A DNA stretch of 64,000 nucleotides from Trissonchulus latispiculum (Eukaryota > Nematoda > Enoplea > Enoplida > Ironidae), in assembly GCA_030248195.1 (NCBI GenBank), contig JASAND010012409.1:1-64000 (forward strand), written 5' to 3'. Each line of letters begins with the position of its first letter. Positions within the stretch are counted from its first letter, which is position 1. The notes beneath the pieces were generated by a model. That model worked only from the letters and a program-made list of their open reading frames with translations. It searched no databases and was not told where the DNA came from. Positions 1-9,001 of the stretch are shown one piece after another. Made by a program: the position numbers and the translations under genes.

Positions 1-197
1 AACGCTGATCGGTTATACGTCGTGATTATCCGTGGGCGTTTGCGTGGATGAGTAGCCATATGACGTTTTAAATCGTTAGATCTAGTAAACGATCTGTGGC
101 AGTTGGAGCAGTTAAATGATCTTTGTGCGTCATGAATCTCGCGGATGTGGCGGTTGCGGGTTTTGAGTTCATTGAATGATTTCCCGCAAATATGACA
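1..197 (-). CDS. C2H2 zinc-finger protein, second visible exon (runs off the window)
   Basis: On the minus strand a polypyrimidine tract and CAG (AG at 199-198) precede an open frame that continues past base 1. It encodes two C2H2 fingers: CHICGKSF...HIREIH, with Cys-X2-Cys-X12-His-X4-His spacing, and FNCSNCHRSF...HMATH. A basic stretch RKRPRI follows and looks like a nuclear signal. Intron phase 0 matches the donor at 709/708. The family binds nucleic acid; the target is unknown. The 3' end lies outside the window. Small clusters of such fingers occur both in host regulators and in transposon-encoded proteins, and the sequence here does not decide between them. Confidence 0.75.
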
Positions 198-708
198 CTG
201 AAACAAAATTTAAAGGTTAGTTCAGTGTTGTAACATATACAACGCAAACAGTATGCCAGGTATATGCAAAGCAAGATACAACATTGCTCAGTTGGTCTTC
301 ATGTAGAATTGGTTCGGCACTTTTTAATCCATGGACACTTTTAACTAGTTCTTTCATGTCGAGTATGTTTGAAACTGTGTAGCGATTATAATCAATGTTT
401 CCCTGAACCAAACCAATCCGGCCCAGCACAGTGACGTCTTGACCATCAAAATTGAATTAATCAACAAAAAATTCATTTTTAAATTCATCAGATATGCTGT
501 ATATTTAATTCTCATGTCTAGAGAAGCACAAGAAGTATAGATTAAGTAACAGCATATTGAAAATTTCAATTGAAATTGGAATCCAATAACTAAAACTGCA
601 TTCATGCTTTTAATTGGTTCTAAATCCTCCCACTGACAGCAAAGATAAATATAAACACATCGTCATCGTTTAAAAATCTCAGATTTAATGGACATTGACA
701 ATACTTAC
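198..708 (-). other. Intron of the zinc-finger gene
   Basis: AT-rich sequence between the donor at 708 and the acceptor at 198. I see no coding signal or clear repeat in it. Confidence 0.6.
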
Positions 709-834
709 ATTTAAAGATTCTGCTGATCTGATTGGCTCCAATAATTGGTGAGGATGTTTGAATCGATGATGTCTGATTAGATTATCTTTCCGAGAAAAAC
801 TGATTCCACAGATTGAACAAACAAAGGTAGCCAT
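709..834 (-). CDS. C2H2 zinc-finger protein, first visible exon
   Basis: The ATG at 834 opens MATFVCSICG, a canonical finger with residues C6, C9, H22 and H27 (CSIC...RHHRFKH), followed by a linker ending AESLN. The exon ends in phase 0 at a strong donor (GTAAGT, 708-703) and joins in frame to the CHICGKSF exon at 197. An in-frame ATG also exists at 942. It would add 36 residues encoded partly by a tandem 20-odd-base duplication around 890-925, so I prefer 834. The neighbouring channel gene B lies on the same strand with its last found exon at 8841, so this is probably a separate gene, although gene B's missing 3' exons could flank it. Confidence 0.7.
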
Positions 835-1430
835 TTTAATCATATAAAAATGTTCCAAAAAAACTGGTGATGATATGTAATGATGCATTACCAGAACGGA
901 GGCAAGTTGCATTGCCAGAACGGAGGCTTTAAAAGCTTTCATGTGTAAAATTTCCGCGATTTTGCTATATGTTAAACATAGTGGCCTGAAATTGGTAAAT
1001 CAGTCTTATTGGCTAGCTTCCTTGGATTCTGATTGGTCAATTTGTTTATTAGTCGCCAGTTAGGATAGGGTCCTTTCAACTGTTATGGGAAAATGTCTGT
1101 CCTTTGTTGGGATAAAAGGAATGGTTGCCCTTAGTTGGAATAAAAATTTTTCTATATAATTTCTGTTGAGAAATTTCAATTGGTTACTTTTTGTTAGTCA
1201 TTAGTCAGTTTGTGTTAGTTTGAATAATGGTTAAAATCAGCTAGGATCGAAAAAGTGGCTGTCCGTTGGGATAAAAGGAATGGTTGCCCTTAGTTGGGAA
1301 AAGGGAACTTTGTGTTACTGCATTATCTGATTGACTATCTCATCCTTGGATTCCATCAATTTTGTAATTGCTGAATGGGTGCCTTTAGTTGGGTAACGAA
1401 CGTAGCCAAAATTTGAAAACTTATCTCTAT
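835..1430. repeat. Upstream region with a duplicated ~30-bp phrase
   Basis: No gene is seen. The phrase GGGATAAAAGGAATGGTTGC plus its continuation CCTTAGTTGG occurs near 1110-1140 and again near 1267-1297, showing a local duplication about 157 bases apart. A second short duplication (CCAGAACGGAGG) lies at about 890-925. The region could hold the zinc-finger promoter, but no specific element is recognisable. Confidence 0.5.
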
Positions 1431-2150
1431 ACTAAGGCGTATAATTGGAAAAGTAAACAACTAGGTTAGCTAAGGTCAAACAGTTAAACGGCATACTGAA
1501 AAGCTTAAAATTTGAAAAGTAAACAAACATCATTCATTCAAAATGTGAAGGTTAAGGTTTATAATTAGAAAAGTAAACAACTAGGTCAGTTAAGGTGAAT
1601 AGTTATACGAAATAAGGTTTGTAATTGGAAAAGTAAATAATTCTGCTAACTAACGACTAAAATACAGTTAAACAGCATACTGATGCTTAAAACTTGAAAA
1701 GTAAACAAACATCATTCATTCAAAATTTGAAGGTTAAGGCTTTCTTATAATTGGAAAAGTACACAACTAGGTCAGCTAAGGTCAAAAAACTATGTAGCAT
1801 ACTAAGGCTTATAATTCGAAATGTAAACAACCCGGTCAGTTAAGGTCAAAAGTTAAACGAGACAAGGTTTGTAATTGGAAAAGTAAACAAACTTCATTCA
1901 TTCAAAATTTGAAGGTTAAGGCTTATAATTAGAAAAGTAAACAACTATGTCAGTTAAGGTCAAAAGTTAAACGAAATAAGGTTTGTAATTGGAAAAGTAA
2001 ATAATTCGGTTAACTAAGGACTAAAAATACAGTTAAACAGCATACTGATGCTTAAAATTTTAAAAGTAAATAAACATCATTCATTCAAAATTTGAAGGTT
2101 AAGGCTTATAATTGGAAACGTAAACAAATTGGTCACGGAAAAACTAAAAA
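1431..2150. repeat. Degenerate tandem array (ATAATTGGAAAAGTAAACAA units)
   Basis: At least ten diverged copies of a unit built around ATAATTGGAAAAGTAAACAA, GGTCAGTTAAGGTCAAA and CATTCATTCAAAATTTGAAGG recur at irregular spacing. A higher-order period of roughly 300 bp is suggested by the recurrence of ACAAACATCATTCATTC near 1525, 1704, 1886 and 2069. This is a satellite-like block; no coding is supported. Confidence 0.75.
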
Positions 2151-3530
2151 TGGTGACTTGGATCGTGAAATTGTGAGGGAAGCGGTAAGTGATGGCGGGA
2201 TTGGGAGGGAAACCGTGGCGGCATCGAATGGGAAGAGGTACGTAGTGTCGAATTGGGAGGGGGTGAATTGGTAGGGAAACGGTGGCGGAATTGGGAGGAA
2301 AATGGTAGTGGAATTGGATGATGACAGAGTTGGGAAGAAAACGGTGGCGGAATAAAGAAGTAAGTGATACCGGAACTGAGAGAAAAGCAGTGGCAGAACG
2401 GGGAGGAAAACAGTGGCGGAATACGGAGGGAAACGGTGGCGGAATTTGGAAGGAAGCGGAAATGTGAGGGGAAACGGTGGCGGAATTGAGTGGGAAGCGG
2501 TAGTGACGAATTGGGAGGGAGATGAATTGAGAGGGAAACGGTGGCGGGATTGAGAGGAAAGCGGTGGCGGAGTTGGGAGGGAAATGGTGGTGGATTTGGA
2601 AGCTGTGGCGGAATTGGAAGGCAAGCTGCAGTGCTGGTAGGGAAACGGTGGCGGAATTAGGAGGAAAATGGTAGTGGAATTGGATGATGGCAGAGTTGGG
2701 AAGAAAACGGTTTCGGAATTGAGAAGTGAGTGATACCGGAACTGAGAGAAAAGCAGTGGCAGAACGGGGAGGAAAACAGTGGCGGAATACGGAGGGAAAC
2801 GGTGGCGGAAAAGAGGGAGAAGTGGTCGAGGATTAAGAGGGAAGTAGTGGCGGAATTGAAGAGGTAGGTGGTGAAATTGAGAGGAAAGTGGTGGCGGAGT
2901 TGGGTGATGGTGGAATTGGGAGGGAAACGGTGGCGGAATTGAGTGGGAAGCGGTAGTTACGAATTTCTGAGGGAGATGAATTGAGAGGGAAGCGATGGCG
3001 GGATTGAGAGGGAAGCGGTGGCGAAGTTGGGAGGGAAATGGTGGCTGAATTGGGAGGAGAAGCGGGATTGGGAGGGAAACGGTGGCGGAGTTGGGAGGGA
3101 AACGGTGGCGGAATTGAGTGGGAAAGCGGAGTTGGGAGGGAAACGGTGGCGGAATTGAGTGGGAAAGCGGAGTTGGGAGGGAAACGGTGGCGGAATTGAG
3201 TGGGAACGCGGAGTTGGGAGGGAAACGGTGGCGGAATTGAGTGGGAAGCGGTAGTGACGAATTGGGAGGGAAAGCGGAGTTGGGAGAGAAGTGGTGGCGG
3301 GATTGAGAGGGAAGCGGTGGCGGAGTTGGGAGGGAAATGGTGGCGGAATTGAGTGGGAAAGCGGAGTTGGGAGAGAAGCGGTGGCGGGATTGATAGGGAA
3401 GCGGTGGCGGGGTTGGGAGGGAAATGGTGGCGGAATTGTATAGGTAGGGAGGGAGGTGGCACAATTGAGGAGGGAGGTAGCACATTTGAGGAGGTGGGTG
3501 GCACATTTGAGGAGGTGGTGAGGGAAACAT
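2150..3530. repeat. Purine/G-rich minisatellite
   Basis: About 1.4 kb of imperfect tandem repeats of GGGAGGGAAACGGTGGCGGA with short spacers such as ATTGAGTGGGAAAGCGGAG. A nearly exact ~42-bp period is visible at about 3075-3245. The plus strand is almost pure purine, so it has triplex and G-quadruplex potential. Because the repeats lack stops, both minus frames stay open for hundreds of codons (Pro/Ser/Arg/His-rich); I read these as repeat artefacts. Composition changes sharply at both ends relative to the AT-rich surroundings. Confidence 0.85.
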
Positions 3531-3601
3531 TACGCAATTATTACGAAAATTTATGAAATGTTGCGCAATCAATGCTGAAACTTGGGTAATATTGTGTAAT
3601 T

Positions 3602-3690
3602 TCAGCAAAATCTTATAAAATATTAGGTAATAATAGCAAAATCTTATAAAATATTAGGTAATAATAGCAAAATCTTATGAAATATCAGGT
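3602..3690. repeat. 31-bp tandem repeat, three copies
   Basis: AGCAAAATCTTATAAAATAT followed by TAGGTAATAAT is repeated three times; the third copy carries two substitutions. Confidence 0.85.
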
Positions 3691-4910
3691 AACTTTTCCT
3701 GGTTATATAAAAAACGAAATCATTGTTAACAGTGCAATACTTAGCCAGTATAGCTAGCTGGCGCCGTACCGGCATAAATCTACTACTGACCCCCCCCCCC
3801 CAAACGGGGGAACATTCGGGTATTGTGGTCGGAGCACCGTTACGCAATGCCAAGAAGAGGAGCCCTCTAGTGGCTTACTCTTCTTCTAATATATAGAAGA
3901 AAATCATGGACTCTTGTTATTAATGATTTCAGCCCTTTCCACAACTGAACGGCCTTGAAAAGAATGGAGTATCGAGATTGGTATGGCTGTTTCTCGTGGT
4001 ATCTCTAACAGAAAATCTGACGCAGTAATAAAAGGGCTCATTGATTGCCGGATTCAATAACTTGGTAAAACTATGCTTACTGGTCTATAAATTACCATGC
4101 TGAAAAACCTCGCTGGTTAGGAACGTCGTCTATTTTCGAAACGTAGCTCGCAATCGGAGCTCGTTTTCATAAACGGAGGGGTTTTCGAAGCTCCGTACAG
4201 AGCTTCATATTCAGCTACGTTGAAATACTTTGATCTCGATTTGTTATTCTTCGAGAATTGGCGCCCTGTTTCTCTCTGCGGCGACTGTCCATCAAATTCC
4301 TCACGAACAGTGGGTACGTCTCCTATATATATAAAAATTGTCAGGGAAGGCCGTTATCGACGCCTCTCGTTTTGGACCCAGTTTCGTGGACCCTTGACAA
4401 TTTTACCCGTTTGTTGAGGTCCCAATTTCCTAAACCACAACTATCTATCACAAACAGAATAACAAACAATTTTGACCGAGGTAATGCCCAACAAAGTACC
4501 CAATAATAGGACTATAAAAGTTTCCGGAATGGACCCACTCTTAAAAACCCAACCTATGAACTGAGCCCCTTTCAACGAAGTAAGAACAAGTATCCGTTGA
4601 AATAAGCTAGTCAATTATAGGTATATTTTTGTTTCGTTGAACGTTTGCAGAAATAGAATTTAGGTTTCAACAGATAAACTTCTACACTGTGTCAAACTGT
4701 CAAATTGCCAAGATGTCTAGGCTATTAAATTCAAAGTAAACTCAGGAATTACTTCTGGCGTAAATGCGGAGTTTGAGTCATTTGACCCAGACTGCTGCAA
4801 AGCACAATCAGTATCTTCGAGAGGCAGTCTTCTTTCCAGCATCTATACATTTAGAACATTAAAACGGTTTTAGGCCATACATAGGCATAGGCTCGGGTCC
4901 GGGGGGTTTT
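3691..4910. other. No recognisable gene
   Basis: Short unrelated open frames only. There is an 11-C run near 3790. Nothing here matches the missing thumb or TM2 exons of channel gene B. Confidence 0.5.
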
Positions 4911-5333
4911 GTGTCCGGGGATTCCTGCTTCATTCTAAATTCTGCCTCAATGTAGACAAACACGCTCATGTTTCGTAGCGAAAACTGAGTAACCGTACAA
5001 ACATCATGCATACGCGCTTTTTTTCTACATGCTGCAATATTCCTAAATCCTATTTCCTACTTTGTCTTAAATTTGGTTTTTGTGAAATTGCGCTGTCATT
5101 TGATCCAGCGTCGCAATGAAACCTAGCGAATTAATGTTGCAGCTCTACAGTAGTTATATATATGTATTTCTAAGAAATTTGTCATCTCTATAAGGTGCTA
5201 AAATTTATCTCAAATATGATTGAAAGTGCAGAAAAGTAAAATATAAATCAAGGCATAGTAGTTCACGTTCCAGCGCTGACTAATTAATTGACTTCAGAAC
5301 TTAATTGATTAATTAATAAATAATTAAAAATTT

Positions 5334-6015
5334 GGTGATACTCCGTTTGGTGCACACCTTACAGTTTTTCGCAGATGTCGGAAATGCTCTACTCCGGTAG
5401 GAGCACACCTTACAAATATATAGTGATTTCTTGTCGTCGTAGTAGTACTTTTTGTTTAAGTGGTACTGAACTCTTGGCGCGAATACTTTCTCATTAACAA
5501 TTACGAAGTGATGTCATTAGGTATTATGTAATTACATATACAATACCGTCCAAATAAACTCAATTGCATACCTTTTACAAAATAATTAATCGCCGTAAAA
5601 TGAGAAACCGGTGTAGATGTAAGTGTCGGGACTAAATACACAAGTTAAAGAAATGAAAGTTGTACACCACCAGGCACCCGAAAATTCTGTCACCTGTCAC
5701 CATTTAAATTTCCGATTTAAAAAATTTAAACACAACTCCACTGAAAATGTAAGTTCCGCCTTTGTTTCGTCAATTTTCGGAGACATCTACAATTAAGGGG
5801 TGTCCACGATCCACTTTGGGGGTCATTTTTCCACTTTTTCAGATCTCGCTGATTTTTACATATTTTATTCTCCAAACAGTATATTTTAAAGAAATAAATT
5901 AGAGAGTAGAGCGTTTCACAGTCTTCGATTTAGTAAGGTGTGCGCTTACCGGAGTAGAAGAGCATTTCTGTTAACTGCGTAAAGTTGTAAGGTGTGCGCC
6001 TAACGGAGTATCACC
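5334..6015. mobile_element. Nested TIR element (GGTGATACTCCGTT ends)
   Basis: The left end GGTGATACTCCGTTTGG followed by GCACACCTTAC is mirrored at 5934-6015 as GTAAGGTGTGCGC...GGAGTATCACC. A second subterminal copy of the ACACCTTAC block lies inside each end (near 5405 and 5936). It is about 680 bp with no coding capacity, placed inside the larger inverted repeat. Confidence 0.75.
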
Positions 6016-6359
6016 CCTATTCCTTCTAATTTGAACTTTGCTAACTAATCTAAATCCTACATTACATTCCCCCACCACGTCACATTCCTTACAATTAAGT
6101 TTGCATTATCTGAACTATTTTTCTGACGTTAAATTCTAGCGACTATTAAAATTAATATATACAATGACATTATTGGACGAAAACTTGTAAACGTTAATGT
6201 TAATTAGCTTAAAATTTGGTTTTCTGTTTAAGAAATTTATTTTTTCCACCCCAACCTCGCCGGATTGTATGTTGCATGTTAAACAGAATCACATCAGGTT
6301 TCATAAAAGTCATTTTCCCACTAATGCCATTCTCGGCAATTCAAAATATGACACTGACT

Positions 6360-6440
6360 CGGCAGTGCAATTCTCAGAAATGCCTTTCTGGACAATGCAA
6401 TTCTCAGAAGTGCCTTTCTGGACAATGCAATTCTCGGCAT
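6360..6440. repeat. ~31-bp tandem repeat
   Basis: Two full copies and flanking partial copies of AATTCTCAGAARTGCCTTTC plus TGGACAATGC. The Cys-rich peptide it encodes on the minus strand is a repeat artefact. Confidence 0.7.
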
Positions 6441-7127
6441 TGAACGGTACCATTTGTGTCTTATAAGATCCACAGTTTATTAATAAATTGGTCCTCAATA
6501 ATAATTTTCATATACAATTTAGTGTGAAATTCTTTAAAATTAGCCATCCTGGGATGTAAGTCCGAAAATATTTTTATAACTAAATAGCCATTTATAAACT
6601 TCGACGATTTCAACTTAATTCCAAAACCGTCAATCTTTGCATCAACTGAAGCTGAACTAATATGTATCTGACTTTTGAAGAAGCTAGTTTACTATAGCTG
6701 GACGGGACAAAGAATTTAAGAGAGAAGAAGCATTTAAATTATTTTCACAATCTTTTTTCTTATTTTCACATTTTCGAATTTTGAAGGTCAACGAGGGAAA
6801 AGTTTTAAAATGTTATAGTTTTTAGCAAAAAAACTAACATTACACTTGATATATTTAGATTAGAAGATTTATAAGAGTAATAGTATTTATGGTATTTTAG
6901 AAGAGTTTATTTTCAACTAATATCCGTCATTTTAATGGAAGTTGTTCCAGACAGTAGTTAGTCAAATTTTTAATTATCTAGTAATTAATTAATCAATTAA
7001 GTTCTGAGCTCAATTAATTGGTCAGTGCTGGAACGTGAACTACTATGCCTTGATTTATATTTTTTTCTGCATTTTCAACCATATTTGAGATAAATTTTAG
7101 CACCTTATAGAGATGACAAATTTCTTA

Positions 7128-7680
7128 GGGCCTATTTCTTTAAAGATTAAAATGGTCGGATTAAACGGATTAAAAATCAGCCGGATTAAAATGTTAACGG
7201 CTGTTTCTTTAATGTAGGATTAAACGGATTAAACGAATTAAAATTAAATTGTTCCGACTTTAATCCGACCATTTTTAATCCTCGGATTAAGCGAGTTAAT
7301 TTTAATCCGCCATTAAAGAAACAGCTATTAAAAATTTTAATCCGCCAACTTTTAATCCGTTTAATCCACATTGCTGCACGAGGATTAGAAACTAGTTGAA
7401 AAAGGAGACGGATTAAACGGATTAAAATTAATCGTTAAAGCGATAGCGATTAAGCAGGTCGGATTAAAATTAACTCTTCTATTTTTTAAAAGTGTGAATA
7501 AAGAAACAGGATTAGATTAAAATTTTAATCTCAGGTGCATTAAAGAAACAGGATTAAATTTAATCCGTTTAACTCGTTTAACTCGCTGGATTAAATTTTA
7601 ATCCGTTTATTCCGAGGTGCTGTTTCTTTAATGCGGACTAGTTTTAATATAATCCGTTTAATCTTTAAAGAAATAGGGCC
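7128..7680. mobile_element. MITE with TTAATCCG internal repeats, TTA target duplication (PIF/Harbinger-like)
   Basis: The ends GGGCCTATTTCTTTAAAGAT (left) and the complement of GGCCCTATTTCTTTAAAGAT (right) are flanked by TTA at 7125-7127 and 7681-7683. The uninterrupted sequence is preserved in the opposite arm of the host repeat (TTTCTAAGAAATTTGTC near 5168), which confirms the insertion point. The interior is dominated by inverted and direct copies of GGATTAAACGGATTAAA. A 3-bp TTA duplication and GGGCC ends are typical of PIF/Harbinger-type MITEs; the family assignment is inference. Confidence 0.85.
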
Positions 7681-8147
7681 TTAGAAATATATACATATAA
7701 CTACTGTAGAGCTGCAACATTAATTCGCTAGGTTTCATTGCGACGCTGGATCAAATGACAGCGCAATTTCACAAAAACCAAATTTAAGACAAAGTAGGAA
7801 ATAGGATTTAGGAATATTGCAGCATGTAGAAAAAAGCGCGTATGCATGATGTTTGTACGGTTACTCAGTTTTCGCTACGAAACATGAGCGTGTTTGTCTA
7901 CATTGAGGCAGAATTTAGAATGAAGCAGGAATCCCAGGACAGTGTCCACCTCAAGCAGAAATTTGTAAATTTTTTTGAAAAACTAACGCTAATCTTATTA
8001 AAATTTGCGATTTTTTAAAATTTGCAAAAAAATCGTCAGATTTTAGAAAAAATTCATAATTTCAGCCGAGTTTTAGGAAAATGAAACACTTTAGCTAAAA
8101 AGTACAGAGAGCACCAATGATATAGATGTTGTGTGCTCTTCTCTTCT

Positions 8148-8490
8148 GGTTCCGTGGTGTTGTGGTTGCACGCCTAACTGCAGTTCGGGAGGTCCGTGGT
8201 TCAATTCCCGGTGGAGCCAAATCTTTACAGCAGACAGTCAGGAGAACCTGGAATCCAGCCCCTGTTTCTTGTCGAGTACCTGTCTTGGCGAGGCTAGACT
8301 GGCTGTTTCACTGTGTTTGGTCCTTGTGCGGCTCGCGGCGAGCCTCTTGTAAGTGAGGGAGAGATGTACCAGGAGCACACGAATGATAAGAAGTTATGTG
8401 ATCTTCTGTCCCAGCTCCGTGGTGTAGTGCCTTCACGCCTCACTGCAGTCCAGGAGGTCCGTGGTTCGACTCCAGGCCGAGCCAAATCTT
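8148..8490 (+). repeat. tRNA-derived SINE-like dimer
   Basis: Two 72-nt tRNA-shaped units lie at 8148-8219 and 8413-8484. Each has a box-A-like segment (TGGTGTTGTGG, TGGTGTAGTGC) and a box-B-like segment (GGTTCAATTCC, GGTTCGACTCC) and ends GAGCCA followed by AATCTTTACA. In the first unit the acceptor stem GGTTCCG pairs with TGGAGCC. Anticodon stems are poor, so these are not functional tRNAs. The shared tail shows they belong to one repeat family. Confidence 0.65.
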
Positions 8491-8840
8491 TACAATGCTT
8501 TATAATGTTAGTGTAAATAACATACATTAACCTGGGGTCGAATTCTGGAGGTTCTATCCGACTCTGCCGAAGGGTTAACCCCTGAAAATTCCAAGCGTTT
8601 GGCAGATACCCCAAAATTTGCAAAAATTGCAAATTTTAATATTTTTGGCGAAAAGTTAGTAAAAAATGAAGATGCGTTGGGATTTGTTTGAAAAGGTTCT
8701 GAAAAAATTGCTAAAATTTGCAAAACTGTGATTTCTTGCGTACTGTCTATACTATACCATCTTCTTGCTTATTATACTATTTATACTCAGTATAAATTGA
8801 CAGATGCAATAAGCGGAATTAGATCAATGTGAAATTATAC

Positions 8841-9001
8841 ATATGTTGCGTGCAGGGTCGAAACAGTTCCAGGAGATATGACATATCCATGAACCATCGG
8901 AACTGGCTCCGAATGCTTGTCGTGAATAATCACTTTCGTTCCCATGTTTTCACTACTGTCAAATAAACTAGGCACGGTAGCATTTAGTAAAAGTTTTAAA
9001 C
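8841..9001 (-). CDS. Gene B exon 9: palm strand
   Basis: Acceptor ATATTTCAG; enters in phase 1 and leaves in phase 0 at TAT|GTATAA. It encodes LKLLLNATVPSLFD, then GTKVIIHD...PVPM and YVISPGTVST, the DEG/ENaC palm pattern (G-x-V-x-I-H, P, PG). It aligns position by position with gene A exon 47334-47494 and is the same length (161 bp). It is the last gene B exon I could find. Confidence 0.85.

Larger units (their letters stand above)
4911..7945. mobile_element. Large inverted-repeat element with two nested insertions
   Basis: The left arm (4911-5333) reappears in reverse complement at 6961-7945. Examples are GATTCCTGCTTCATTCTAAA (left) against its complement near 7917-7936, and GTTCACGTTCCAGC near 5263 against 7028-7041. 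The right arm is longer because a separate 553-bp element sits inside it at 7128-7680. Another TIR element abuts the inner end of the left arm (5334-6015). No transposase frame is visible, so it looks non-autonomous. Its own target duplication could not be identified. Confidence 0.8.

Noticed and set aside
1431..2150. CRISPR-like array
   Set aside because: Eukaryotic context, spacers are themselves repeated and unit lengths are irregular; it is a degenerate satellite.
2133..3608. 491-codon and 234-codon open frames on the minus strand, Pro/Ser/Arg-rich
   Set aside because: They are translations of the GGGAGGGAAACGGTGGCGGA minisatellite. Two overlapping frames are open for the same reason and no domain is present.
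6310..6498. Cys-rich minus frame (NCIVQKG repeats) as a missing gene B thumb
   Set aside because: It is the translation of a ~31-bp tandem repeat with no CxC...P...C arrangement.
8148..8484. Two functional tRNA genes
   Set aside because: A and B boxes are present, but the anticodon stems do not form and the second acceptor stem has mismatches; SINE origin fits better.
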